Positions 33,967 to 44,400 of a stretch of DNA of 64,000 nt are shown piece by piece (within the stretch, counting starts at the first letter, position 1; each line of letters begins with the position of its first letter). The stretch spans positions 62,001-126,000 of the forward strand of contig JADKJM010000005.1 in assembly GCA_016721005.1 (NCBI GenBank), in the 5' to 3' direction. The translations under genes and the position numbers were made by a program. The notes beneath the pieces were generated by a model that was not told where the DNA came from, ran no database searches, and saw only the letters and a program-made list of their open reading frames with translations. Source of the stretch: Flavobacteriales bacterium. Its GTDB lineage: Bacteria; Bacteroidota; Bacteroidia; Flavobacteriales_F; PHOS-HE28.

Positions 33967-36900
33967 GTGTCGAAGAAGGTATTTAAGACTGCCCTCGCTG
34001 CGAAGTGTTCGCTCGCCTTGCTGTGCATGTGCTGCGCAGCGATACCACACGCCACGGCCCAACCCTTCAAGCAGGGCGAGACCTTCCGTCCGTATCCGCA
34101 TCTCGCCGAACTGGCCGATCGCTGGATCTCGACGGTCACGGAGGATACCCAAGGCCGTGTTTGGCTTGGTGGTACGGAAGGGCTCTTCGTGACCAACGGC
34201 ACCACGGTACAGCGCCTGCCCTTCGACCCGATGGACAGCACCGCGATCCCCGGACGAACCATCCTTGGCTCTGCTCTGCAAGGCGACTCCTTGCTTTGGC
34301 TGGCCACGGACAACGGGTTGTGCGCATGGCGGCTAGCGCGGCATTCGGCATGGCGTCCTGCCGTGCAGGGCTTGCCACGGAATGAACCGGTTCTTCATGT
34401 TCATCTGGCTGCCGATGGTGGACTTTGGGCGGTGGTGAAGAATGCGTTCGTGCGGGTGGATCCTTGGCGTGGCACGAGCGTGCGCTATGCTTTGCCCGAC
34501 CGATACACCGATAAGCGGATCATCGCGATAACGGACCATCCCGGCCTTGGAAGGCGGTTGATCGTGACGACGAACGCGTTGGTCACCGAGTTCGATCCTG
34601 CGACCGGTGAATTCATGGACTACCTCGGGTCCGCTGGGGAAACGACCTATCGCACCGTGCCTGCCGTGGTGCATGCCGGCTGGATCTGGGTGGGCAGTTG
34701 GGGCGAGGGGGTACGCCGCTTCAAGCCGGACCATTCCAAGGCGGAGCACTTCCGGATCCGCCAAGGCAACGACGTGCTGGGCGGTTACACCACGTCCGTT
34801 TCGGCGAAGGACGACAGCACCCTGTGGGTGGCCTCGGAATACGGCATCCTGGAAATGGACGCACGCGATGGATCGATCCGCATGGCGCATCCGGTGGTGG
34901 ACCCCATGCTGCCGCAACAACGTGCAGTGACGAACCAAGTGCTCACCTTGCATGATGGCGGTGCGTTGGCGACCACGGACAACGGGCTCTTCGTACTTCC
35001 TGCATCAACCTACCCGTACCGGCTGATCGATTTCCCGGATGATGGTGCGATCGGGAAGACGCCGCTCTGGGTAATGTCCATGGCCGAGGACCCGAAGACG
35101 GGAACGATCACCATCGGTACTTACGATGGAGCGGGGATCCTGCAACAAGGAACGGGCGGTGAATGGAAGGTGGTCCATGCACCTGCGGAGATCGACGGCA
35201 CCACGGTGCGCGTGAACAACATCCTCTATGGCCGCGATGGAGCGCTTTGGGTCGCCACGCGCGACGGCCCAATGATGATGCCGCCGGGATCCGATCGATT
35301 GACGCCACTCTTTCCGGGTGAACGCTTCTGGTCCGCAGGTCTCTGTGAGGATGCGAAGGGCCGCATCTGGATCGGTACCGGTGGGTCCGGCGTGCGCGTG
35401 TGGGAACGTGGCAAGGGCACCGTGAAGGAATTGAAGCACGACACGGACGACGGCAATTCGCTCATCAGCAACACGGGCATTTGGGGGATCGCGCAGGACA
35501 CGTTGGGACGGATCTGGATCACGACGAGCGAAGGACTGAGCGTGTACGACGAAGGGAAGGACCGCTTCTTCAACTTCGGCAAGGACCCCACAGGGCGGAA
35601 CGGCTTCACGACCAGCAGGGTGTATAGCGTGGTGCGCGACAGCCAAGGGAGCATGTGGGTGAGCCTGCCCCACGGTGGCATTTGCCGCGTGGAGGTGAGC
35701 GCGGAGGGCGCGTTCCTCTCCCACCCCATTGATGCTCGGAACGGTCTGGAACGCGAACGCTGCCTGCGCATGACCATTGATGCGCAGGACCGGCTGTGGG
35801 CCGTGAACAAGGGCGTGCTGATGGTGGATACGCGCACGGGCAGGACGCGGCGCTTCGATCGCAACGACGGGCTGCTCACGTTGCCGGACGGCGAGGCCGG
35901 CATCCTGGTAACGCGTGATGGTCGCCTCATGGTCCATGTGGACGAGAAGCCGGTGTTGCAGGTCTTCCGCGTGGAGGATCTGTTGCGCGAGCCCGTTGCA
36001 CCGGCCATCGAAGTGTTGATGATCCGCACGCGGAGCACCACGTACGCAACGGATCAGTTCGGAATGGTCGAAGGAACGATCCCGATCAAGGAGTCGGACC
36101 TTCCACTGCAGATCGAGTTCGCAGCCATCGATCTCTCGCATCCCTTCGCGCACCAGTTCGAGTACCGGATCCTGGGCGCCGACAGCGCATGGCACGCGCT
36201 GGGGCAGGAACGCAACGTCCAGTTCGCATCGCTGGAACCCGGCAACTACCGCGTGCAGGTGCGGTCGGTACGCGGCGGCCGACCGTTGGAGAATGCGCGC
36301 ACCATCGGCTTCACCATCACACCGCCTTGGTACAAGACCACCTTCGCACGTGTGATCGGGCTGCTGCTGTTCGCGGGTGCGGTACTGCTGCTCTTCCGGA
36401 ACCGATTGCGCACGGTGCGTCGCGAAGAACAACGCAAGGCCGCGTTCCAGAAGCAGCTCGCCGAAGTGGAGATGCACGCCCTGCGCGCACAGATGAACCC
36501 GCACTTCCTCTTCAACAGCCTGAACAGCATCAAGTACTACGCGATGACGAGGACACCGCGTGAAACGGCCGATTACCTGGGCACCTTCGCCATGCTCATC
36601 CGGCGCATCCTGCAGAACTCTCGGGAGGACCTGGTGTCGTTGAAGGATGAGTTGGAAGCCTTGCGTCTCTACATCGAGATCGAATCGCTGCGGTTGGAGC
36701 ACAAGTTCGATCACCGCATCCATGTGGCGGAGGGCATCGACCAGGAACATCTCCGGCTGCCGCCCATGCTGGTGCAACCGTACGTGGAGAACGCCATCTG
36801 GCACGGGTTGATGAACAAGGAGGAACGCGGCTCGCTCACGGTGGACATCAGCACGGACAGCGAAGGGCTGCGGATCGTGATCGAGGACGACGGCGTGGGA

Positions 36901-37110
36901 CGTGTGAAGGCCGAGGAGATCAAGAACACGATCGCCCATCGCGAACGATCGTTCGGCATGCGCATCACTGCCGAGCGGATGGAACTCGCCGCGCAGACCT
37001 TGGGCCTCGGGCTACGCTCCACGGTGGAGGACCTCGTTGATCCGAACGGAGCGCCATGCGGCACGCGTGTGGTACTTTTCATTCCCTTGATGCACGAGGC
37101 CATCACCTGA
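33967..37110 (+). CDS. LytS-type sensor histidine kinase with two-component propeller
   Basis: The protein has 1047 residues, start GTG at 33967 (signal region KTALAAKCSLALLCMCCAAI). The extracytoplasmic part is a repeated propeller (RVWLGGTEGLFV, LWVASEYGILEM, IWIGTGGSGVRVW, IWITTSEGLSVYD), then a Y_Y_Y-like domain (QIEFAAIDLSHPFAHQFEYR) and a TM helix (VIGLLLFAGAVLLLF). The kinase is of the His_kinase (LytS/YehU) class: H in QMNPHFLFNSLNSIKYY, N box in VQPYVENAIWHGL, G box IEDDGVGR. It reads a signal outside and phosphorylates the LytTR regulator encoded 3 bp downstream. Confidence 0.92.
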   Translation: MSKKVFKTALAAKCSLALLCMCCAAIPHATAQPFKQGETFRPYPHLAELADRWISTVTEDTQGRVWLGGTEGLFVTNGTTVQRLPFDPMDSTAIPGRTILGSALQGDSLLWLATDNGLCAWRLARHSAWRPAVQGLPRNEPVLHVHLAADGGLWAVVKNAFVRVDPWRGTSVRYALPDRYTDKRIIAITDHPGLGRRLIVTTNALVTEFDPATGEFMDYLGSAGETTYRTVPAVVHAGWIWVGSWGEGVRRFKPDHSKAEHFRIRQGNDVLGGYTTSVSAKDDSTLWVASEYGILEMDARDGSIRMAHPVVDPMLPQQRAVTNQVLTLHDGGALATTDNGLFVLPASTYPYRLIDFPDDGAIGKTPLWVMSMAEDPKTGTITIGTYDGAGILQQGTGGEWKVVHAPAEIDGTTVRVNNILYGRDGALWVATRDGPMMMPPGSDRLTPLFPGERFWSAGLCEDAKGRIWIGTGGSGVRVWERGKGTVKELKHDTDDGNSLISNTGIWGIAQDTLGRIWITTSEGLSVYDEGKDRFFNFGKDPTGRNGFTTSRVYSVVRDSQGSMWVSLPHGGICRVEVSAEGAFLSHPIDARNGLERERCLRMTIDAQDRLWAVNKGVLMVDTRTGRTRRFDRNDGLLTLPDGEAGILVTRDGRLMVHVDEKPVLQVFRVEDLLREPVAPAIEVLMIRTRSTTYATDQFGMVEGTIPIKESDLPLQIEFAAIDLSHPFAHQFEYRILGADSAWHALGQERNVQFASLEPGNYRVQVRSVRGGRPLENARTIGFTITPPWYKTTFARVIGLLLFAGAVLLLFRNRLRTVRREEQRKAAFQKQLAEVEMHALRAQMNPHFLFNSLNSIKYYAMTRTPRETADYLGTFAMLIRRILQNSREDLVSLKDELEALRLYIEIESLRLEHKFDHRIHVAEGIDQEHLRLPPMLVQPYVENAIWHGLMNKEERGSLTVDISTDSEGLRIVIEDDGVGRVKAEEIKNTIAHRERSFGMRITAERMELAAQTLGLGLRSTVEDLVDPNGAPCGTRVVLFIPLMHEAIT

Positions 37111-37113
37111 CAC

Positions 37114-37866
37114 ATGACCATGGGCCACACCGCCATCATCGCCGACGACGAGAAGCACAGCCGTGAAACGCTGCGCATGGAATTGGAACAACACTGCCCC
37201 GAGGTGACCATTGTGGCCGTGTGCAGTTCCGGACCGGAAGCGATCGAAGCCGTGAAGCAGCACGCGCCGGACCTCATCTTCCTCGATGTGCAGATGCCGC
37301 GCATGGACGGCTTCCAAGTGTTGGAGAAGCTGGGCGACATCAAGGGCCAGGTGATCTTCGTCACGGCGTTCGATCAGTACGCCATCCGCGCGTTCCGGTT
37401 CAGCGCGGTGGACTACCTGCTGAAGCCCGTGCAGCCGAGCGAATTGAAACAGGCCGTGCAGCGCTCCCTGCTCCGGGGCGACATCGCCGCCGGCAAGCAC
37501 ATGCGGGTGCTCATGCACAACATGGGGACCGAAGGGGCAAGGCATCCGCGCATCGCGCTGCCCACCGGTGATGGCGTCGAGTTCTTCGGTGTGGAGGATA
37601 TCGTGCGTTGCGAAGCGGACAGCAACTACACGCATGTGCATGTGAAGGACGGACGCAAGCTCCTGCTCTCCCGTACACTGAAGGACCTGGACGACATGCT
37701 CACTCCGCACGGGTTCTTCCGCAGCCACCAGTCGCACCTGATCAATCCGTTGCACCTCACGAAATACGTGCGCAGCGAAGGCGGATACCTCATGATGAGC
37801 GACGGCACCAGCGTGCCTCTGGCGAAGAGCAAACGCGATGCTTTCCATGAGAAGTTCCAGGTGTGA
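37114..37866 (+). CDS. LytTR family response regulator
   Basis: The protein has 250 residues: receiver with acidic pair IIADDE, phospho-acceptor D in LIFLDVQMPRMDG, T in IFVTAFD and K in DYLLKPVQPSE; then a LytTR DNA-binding domain (GVEFFGVEDIVRCEADSNYT, HVHVKDGRKLLLSRTLKDLD, FFRSHQSHLINPLHLTKYVR). It starts 3 bp after the sensor, so the two are one operon. The next gene on the same strand (outer-membrane barrel, 113 bp away) and its operon are the obvious candidate targets, but no operator was seen. Confidence 0.93.
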   Translation: MTMGHTAIIADDEKHSRETLRMELEQHCPEVTIVAVCSSGPEAIEAVKQHAPDLIFLDVQMPRMDGFQVLEKLGDIKGQVIFVTAFDQYAIRAFRFSAVDYLLKPVQPSELKQAVQRSLLRGDIAAGKHMRVLMHNMGTEGARHPRIALPTGDGVEFFGVEDIVRCEADSNYTHVHVKDGRKLLLSRTLKDLDDMLTPHGFFRSHQSHLINPLHLTKYVRSEGGYLMMSDGTSVPLAKSKRDAFHEKFQV

Positions 37867-37964
37867 GGGATCCAAATACCGGATCGCACTAAGCCTAAGC
37901 GTCCGAATTCTCGATCGGAAGTGACCCACGCTTGATCAGGCCCGCAGGAGCAGATCTGCAACGG

Positions 37965-37972
37965 TAGTTTCA
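37965..37972 (+). promoter_or_regulatory. -7-like box TAGTTTCA before the barrel gene
   Basis: TAGTTTCA lies 7 nt before the ATG at 37980; weak match to TAnnTTTG. No -33 at a proper distance. Confidence 0.25.
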
Positions 37973-37979
37973 GGCGGTC

Positions 37980-39686
37980 ATGCAAGGATGCTTGATACGC
38001 TTCTGGTCCGTCGTGGTCGCCCTTCTGGGTTGCACCGCGACGATCGCGCAGGACCTCGGACAGGTCGGCCATCAGAGTCCCGTGCAATTCAACGCCGGCC
38101 TCAGCGCGCAATTCGGCTTCTACCACGTGGACGGCATCGATCCGCGGCGTACGCCCACCTTCTGGGCGATCAGCGGAACGCCCACAGCGACCATAGAAGG
38201 CGTGCAGCTTCCCTTCATGTTGGTGGTGAGCGATCAGCACCGTTCGTTCCAGCAACCCTTCAACCAGTTCGGCCTGAGCCCCTACTACAAATGGGTGAAG
38301 GTGCATCTCGGCTACCGCGATGTCACCTTCTCCAAGTTCACCCTCGCAGGGCATCGCGCCTTGATGGCTGGTTTAGAGCTGAACCCCGGCAAGTTCCGCT
38401 TCGGCTTCGTGTACGGCCGCTTCCGCAAGGCGGTGGAAGAGGACACCTTGGCGATGTACGACCCGGACCGTTACATCAGCGAAGTGCCCGTGCCCTCCTA
38501 CCAGCGCACCGGCTATGCCGTGAAGCTCGGCGTGGGCACGGAGGAGCAGCATGTGGACCTTGTGATGATGCGCGGCGCCGATGACGAAGGCTCGATCCAC
38601 GACCCCGTGCTCACGCGGCTCACACCGGAGGAGAACCTCGTGATCGGGATGACGGGCCGGATCAAGCTCAACGAGAAATGGACCTGGGATTTCGACATGG
38701 CCGGCAGTGCCTTCACCCGCGATGTAAGGAGCAATGAATTGCTGGAGGATGGCGGGGCGGTGACCAACACATTGAACAGCCTGTTCATTCCCCGCACCAG
38801 TACGCAAGGCTTGATCGCCGTGGAAACCGGACTCGCGCTCAAGCGCAAGCGCGCCCGCTACAAACTGGTGTACCGCCGCGTGGACCCGGACTTCAAGAGC
38901 ATGGGCGCCTACTACTTCCAGACCGATGTGGAACAGATCACCGGAACGGCGGCGAGCACCTTCTTCAAGAACAAGTTGAGCACCAACCTCACGCTGGGCT
39001 GGCAACGCAACAACCTGAAGGAGCTGCGCACCGCCACCGCGCGGCGCATCATCGGTAACCTGGGGTTGAACTACAACAGCGGCAAGGCCTTCGGCTTCCT
39101 GGTCAACTACACCAATTTCGGGATCACGCAGAACCCCGTGCGGCCCAGTTTGGGCGACACCGCCCTGTTGCAGCAGGTGAGCCAGAACCTCCTGTTGCAG
39201 CCCCGGCTCCAGTACAGCGTTGCGAACGGAACGCATTCGATCAGCTACACCTTCAACTTCTTCGCGCTGAGCGATCGCAGCGAGAACGCGTTCGCCAATG
39301 CCCAGCTCACTGGCATGCACAACGACCTGGCCTATACGCGCGGTTGGAAGCAGTACGGCCTTCGGATCGGCGGCGGGATCATCTACCGCAGCACCGAGAC
39401 CGCCATCGGCCGCACGGACAGTCGCGGGGCGCACGTGGAAGCAGGCCGATCATGGTTGAAGGACAACAAGCTGGGCACGCAATTGCGCACCACCTTCCTC
39501 GCGAACGACCTGCCGGGCGGAGGCACCGGGAACACTGTGCAACTGAACCTCGACCTCAACTTCCGCGTGAGCAAACGCATCGGCCTTACCGCACAGATCA
39601 TTCACCAGGACAACCGCAGCGACGATCCCTTCATTCCTGAATTCACCGAGGACACCGGCATCATCGGTGTCGATATCCGATTCTGA
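37980..39686 (+). CDS. Outer-membrane beta-barrel-like protein
   Basis: The protein has 568 residues with a signal peptide (MQGCLIRFWSVVVALLGCTA). The mature sequence is a run of amphipathic strands typical of a large barrel (FKMTGYAVKLGVG-like pattern as in RTGYAVKLGVGTEEQHVDLV, TLGWQRNNLKELRTATARRI, YTRGWKQYGLRIGGGIIYRS) and ends with F, RF at the terminus (GVDIRF), as in Bam substrates. Family not recognised by name. The giant gene starts 2 bp after its stop, and the FN3 gene follows, so it is the first gene of a three-gene operon probably concerned with surface display or a secreted complex. Confidence 0.75.
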   Translation: MQGCLIRFWSVVVALLGCTATIAQDLGQVGHQSPVQFNAGLSAQFGFYHVDGIDPRRTPTFWAISGTPTATIEGVQLPFMLVVSDQHRSFQQPFNQFGLSPYYKWVKVHLGYRDVTFSKFTLAGHRALMAGLELNPGKFRFGFVYGRFRKAVEEDTLAMYDPDRYISEVPVPSYQRTGYAVKLGVGTEEQHVDLVMMRGADDEGSIHDPVLTRLTPEENLVIGMTGRIKLNEKWTWDFDMAGSAFTRDVRSNELLEDGGAVTNTLNSLFIPRTSTQGLIAVETGLALKRKRARYKLVYRRVDPDFKSMGAYYFQTDVEQITGTAASTFFKNKLSTNLTLGWQRNNLKELRTATARRIIGNLGLNYNSGKAFGFLVNYTNFGITQNPVRPSLGDTALLQQVSQNLLLQPRLQYSVANGTHSISYTFNFFALSDRSENAFANAQLTGMHNDLAYTRGWKQYGLRIGGGIIYRSTETAIGRTDSRGAHVEAGRSWLKDNKLGTQLRTTFLANDLPGGGTGNTVQLNLDLNFRVSKRIGLTAQIIHQDNRSDDPFIPEFTEDTGIIGVDIRF

Positions 39687-39688
39687 CC

Positions 39689-41455
39689 ATGCGCACCCGA
39701 ACCCGCCTCCTCCTCGCCGCGCTCACGATCCCGTGCGCGCTGTTCGCACAGAACGAAATTTCCGTGACACCGGTGGTGATGCCGCCCTACAGCGTGTACC
39801 TGAGCGACTATCAGGGCGCGATGGTGGTGAACCTGGTGAACCAGACCAACACCACGCAGTCGCTCAAATTGGTCGGGTATGTTGAAGGGGACAACGGCTA
39901 CAACGGTCGCACCCGCCCCGCTTACCAACCCGCGCAACCCATTACGCTGGCCCCGCTCGAAGTGCGCGTGCTGCAAGCCAATTCACCGGCGCTCGCCTTC
40001 ATCGACCAGAACAATTTCCAGGTCAATGCACCGCAGCAGATCCAGGACGCGGTGGCGCAGACCGGGATCCTGCCCGAGGGGAACTACCAGCTCTGCATCC
40101 AAGCGTTGGACTACGCCACCTCGGCCCCGCTCTCCCCCGAAGCGCCGATCGGCTGCCTGTTCTTCACCATCAGTTACGCGCAGCCGCCGGTGCTCACCTT
40201 CCCATGGTGCAACGAGACGATCGCCACGCAATGGCCTGTTTTCACCTGGAGCCCGCCCATCGGCAACTTCAACCTCGCCAACATCCGCTACGACCTGTAC
40301 ATCCTGGAACTGCTCCCGGGGCAGAACCCCACAGCGGCACTATGGCTCGCGATCGATGGCGTTGCCGGCAATCCCATCACCCGCACCGACCTGATGGTGC
40401 CCACCTACCCGTGGCAACCGTACGACCCCTCGCTGAAAGTCAACACCACGTACGCCGTGGGCGTGGTAGCACGCGATGTCACCAACAGCATCATGATCGA
40501 GAACAAGGGACGGAGCGAGGTCTGCACCTTCCTGATCGAACCTCCCCCAACGGGACCGGCCACCAACACAATTGCCTCGACCATTCCCGCCTCCGCCTTC
40601 ACGGCGTTGCCCATCGGCCCCATCAAGGACACGCACGTCAAGGGCCGGTTGGTGTACCGCTTCAAGAACAGCGGCCGCACGGGATGTGGCGAGTCGACGG
40701 GGGCTGTATCGATCGGCGACATGGTGATAAGCGCTGGGGGCATTTTCCAAGGGCCGATCCAAGGACCGACCGCTGGCACATCCACCGGCGGAAGTGCGAC
40801 CCAGGCGGGATGGAATACAGGCAACTTGGTCATGGGTGCGTTCGATCTTCCCGGCGGATCATCGAACTCCGGTACGAGCAGCTATTTGGATGGAGGAATG
40901 TTGAACGCTGGGCAAGTCACCCAGGTAAGCCCCTTCCCAACGGACAAATGGATCGACCGTTTTCCCGTGAGCACATCAGGTGGCAAGCCGCTGAAGGACA
41001 TCCCGATCAAACTGGTGGAACGCGTGGTGCTGGAAGGTGTGGTGTCCCGCAATATCCAAGGCCAAGTGACGGGTGAGGCCGATCGCGTGGTCCTCGGAGT
41101 GGATGATATACCCGGGGGCGGGTTCGGAGGTCTTGGGCAGGGCAATGAATGGCACATGGGTAAGGAGATCGCCACGGGCACCACCGGCCCCAACGGTGAG
41201 TTCGACCTGTTCTACCACCAGCCTTCCTACACCGGCGTTACCGTCCCGGGCCAGATCGACTATTTCATCCCCTTGGACATGACGTTTCCGGCCAGCACAC
41301 CAATGGGATGGCAGCACCTCGGCATCACGGGCATACAAGGTCCTGATGATCGAGGTGGTATCACCTTACTACTGCAGCCCCGATCTGGAGATCTATGCGC
41401 AGCCCGGCGATGTGGTGGAACTGCCCGACCAGGCCTGCTACGTGCGCAGCTATGA
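39689..41455 (+). CDS. Giant surface protein, N-terminal part (frame-disrupted)
   Basis: First part of a gene of about 2,070 codons (39689-45905). It has a signal peptide (MRTRTRLLLAALTIPCALFA) and an N-terminal domain (NEISVTPVVMPPYSVYLSDY, GAMVVNLVNQTNTTQSLKLV, TYAVGVVARDVTN) that resembles the TANFOR-like domain of Bacteroidota; that name is from memory and weak. The frame runs on in family-like sequence to GWQHLGITG, then changes. An extra A at 41333, or an equivalent insertion, would join GGC to TAC AAG GTC CTG and continue in the frame of the next entry. As written, the last 40 residues are out of frame. Confidence 0.75.
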   Translation: MRTRTRLLLAALTIPCALFAQNEISVTPVVMPPYSVYLSDYQGAMVVNLVNQTNTTQSLKLVGYVEGDNGYNGRTRPAYQPAQPITLAPLEVRVLQANSPALAFIDQNNFQVNAPQQIQDAVAQTGILPEGNYQLCIQALDYATSAPLSPEAPIGCLFFTISYAQPPVLTFPWCNETIATQWPVFTWSPPIGNFNLANIRYDLYILELLPGQNPTAALWLAIDGVAGNPITRTDLMVPTYPWQPYDPSLKVNTTYAVGVVARDVTNSIMIENKGRSEVCTFLIEPPPTGPATNTIASTIPASAFTALPIGPIKDTHVKGRLVYRFKNSGRTGCGESTGAVSIGDMVISAGGIFQGPIQGPTAGTSTGGSATQAGWNTGNLVMGAFDLPGGSSNSGTSSYLDGGMLNAGQVTQVSPFPTDKWIDRFPVSTSGGKPLKDIPIKLVERVVLEGVVSRNIQGQVTGEADRVVLGVDDIPGGGFGGLGQGNEWHMGKEIATGTTGPNGEFDLFYHQPSYTGVTVPGQIDYFIPLDMTFPASTPMGWQHLGITGIQGPDDRGGITLLLQPRSGDLCAARRCGGTARPGLLRAQL

Positions 41456-44400
41456 CCTGAAGTTGACGGTGACGCAGGGCGCATGCAATTACCAGATGGG
41501 CGGCTCTGGCGCACCGATGGGCAATGTGGAAGTGAGCGTATTGCGTCCCACGGACCATGCACCGCAAGCCGTTCCACCCGATGAAGGACAGAACATCGAT
41601 GGGACCGTGACGATGCCCGGCCTCGGCGAGATCCCTTTGGTGTCGCGCTGTTCCTCCAAGAGCAGCGATGGCAGTGCGCTGTTCAACAACATGGTGTTCC
41701 ACGACGCCTATTCGCCGGACGAGTACCTCCTGAAATGCAGCACGGACAAGGACCGCGGGCTGTACACCTACTTCACCTGGTCCGCGCCCTACCCGACGGG
41801 TCAGTCGAATGGACCCAACGTGGACGGGGACCATCGTTATCTGCGCAACAGCGGCTTCGAGGTACTGGAGTACGATGTGCCCGTGGCGCTGGTGCCCCGA
41901 AGTCCCCGCGTGATCGGCCGGGTGATGGTGAGCGTGACACAGCCCTTGGCCGATGCCACCGTGAAGCTTCGGCTGTACTACGACAAGGCCGTGGGCGCTG
42001 TACCTCCGGTGGTGGTGGGTTGTGACCACAACACGGAAACCGCCGACTTCCAGTACATGGAATTCAAGCGCACCACCGATGCGAACGGCCTTTTCGATTT
42101 CTCCAACATCGTGGTGAAGGGATCGAAGGACGGCATGTTCTTCCTCGGGCCGCACGCGAGCATCATCGTGAGCAAGCCCGGTTACCGCACCATGGTGAGA
42201 CCCTTGCCGAGCGGTTCCAACGAAACAGGGTTCAAACCCGAGCAATTCAACAACAGCGATCCGGCGCACCCGAAGGTGGACCTGAAGATGGGCCTGCAAT
42301 GGGACATGACCAGCGGGATCCTGCTGGAACCCTACGGACTGGTGATGGGCACGATCCAGGATGAGGATGGCAAGCCCGTGCGCTGCGATGTGCAAGTGGG
42401 CGATGGGCCGTGGGGCCGATCGGAGGCCGTGATGCAGTCGGCCGCGCCCTCCGGGAATAGTGGCGGCCAATGGATGCCATCGGGGGTTGTGCAGGTTCCG
42501 GGCAGCACCTTAGGTAGTGGTGTTCAGCAGGTCGCAGGACCGTGGATGATCCAGCTTCCGACAGGCACATCCGGTGGCGGTGGTGGACAGAACCAGCAGC
42601 CGGATTACACGCAGTTCCCGAACGGAGCCTCCGGCGCGGGCATCAGTACCACCGTCTATGCATCGTTCAGCGTCGTTGAACAATTCAAAGTGCCCGGCCC
42701 TCCGGGCTACCGGCAGATCCAACTGCTCCCCTTGAGCGACCAGTACTTCCCGTTGACGGTGACGCGCAACGTACCGGTCAATGTGGGCACGGAACCCAGT
42801 GATGCCGGCGTTTTCACAGTGAAGGAAAAGCGGCACCGGCTGCGCGTGGAGCTCAGTTCCTTCGCCGGACCCGTGGTGGGTGCTGTGGTGCGCCTAGATG
42901 ATCGCCAGCAGACCTCCGATCAAGCGGGTGTGGCGTACTTTGAATTCCTCTCGCCCGAAACCGAGTTCCGATTGAAGGTGGATCCCCCTGGCGATCTGAT
43001 GCCGGTGGACCGCATCATCACGAACCCGGTCTCACCGGATCCGATCATCCTGAAGCAATCGATCGAGAACGGCACCCGCTTGCTCGGCCGCGTGGAGACC
43101 GGCACAAGCCATGATCCAGTGCCGGGCGCACGCGTCTGGGTGGAGATCGGCGCGGACCAATACGGCCCACAGATGAACCAGACCACCACGGACGGGAACG
43201 GCAACTTCGTCCTTCCCGGTGTGCCCATGGGACCCTTCACGGTGCATGCCGCCAAGTCCGACAGCTTGGTCAGCTATATCGGCACTTCCCAGGCCGTCAC
43301 CTATGGCATGGTGCCCGGTCCGCCGCCGGACTTCAAGATGATCCCCAAACTACCCGACGTCGTGCTGGTCCTTCAGCGCGTGGAGGACCTGGACCTCACC
43401 ACCATCCATGGCTTCCCGGTGGAGGTGACCGCACGTGTGAAGAACAGCGATGGCAGTTCCACGATCAGCGGGGCGTTCGTACACCTACCGGGCAATGCCA
43501 ACTTCCACCTGGAGGATCCCGCGCAACGCATCACCTTCAGCCAGATCAAGGTACACCCCGGACCGAAAAATGCGCAGGGCGTGCCGCACGCGGTACCGGT
43601 GAACGATCCGGTGGAAACGGACATGACCCATGTGCCGCTCAAGCTGTACACCGGCCTGGATGTCACGTTGCAGGGCATGCCGCTCGGGTTCTTCCCGGCC
43701 CGTGTACAGGTGCAGGGCACGCCACAGGGTGGTGAAGTGCGCGGTACGGTGAGCAGCGAGCTTTCCTCCTTCAACTTCTCCTATGATTTCACCGGACGTT
43801 TCTATCTCGGCGACGGGCCTGAACAGCCCTTGCTCGATGTGTTCCGCAGCAGCACGCCCTATCCGCAACGCAGCTTCAACCTCATGACGCTTGCGCTCGG
43901 GAACATGAGCCTGACCTGGAAACCTTCCAACGCGAACTTCTCCCTCCGCAGCTTTCCGGCCCGCAGCGACCGTGAGCATTCGTTCGTGGAACCGGACGTC
44001 TTCCGCATCGCCACGGTGGTCCAGGTGAAGGATGTGCCCGACCTCACCCCGCAAATGCTGGAATTGAACGTGGGTGATATCCGCGTAACGTCCACCGCCA
44101 TCGAAGGCATCCAGGGCGGCGGCGCCAAGCTCAGCTTCAAGCTGAACAACTGGAGCTTCACCTCCACCACGCCGTGGACCTTCAGCAGTGAGCTGGCCGC
44201 CATCGTGATCCCCAAGGGAACGCTTGACATGCAATTGGCCAAAGCCGACATGACGCAGATCATGATCCGGCCGAACGCACTGGAGATGAACGCGCAGAAC
44301 CTGGGCGAGGTGCGCCTTGGGGGTGTGGCGCCGCTGATCCCCGAAGCGAACGTGTCGTGGACCTTCGGCTATGATCCCGGCTATGTGTACCAAGGCAAGA

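Noticed and set aside
35005..36939. Minus-strand ORF of 644 codons opposite the LytS kinase
   Set aside because: The kinase has full motif support (MNPHFLFNSLN, IEDDGVGR); the antisense frame has none.
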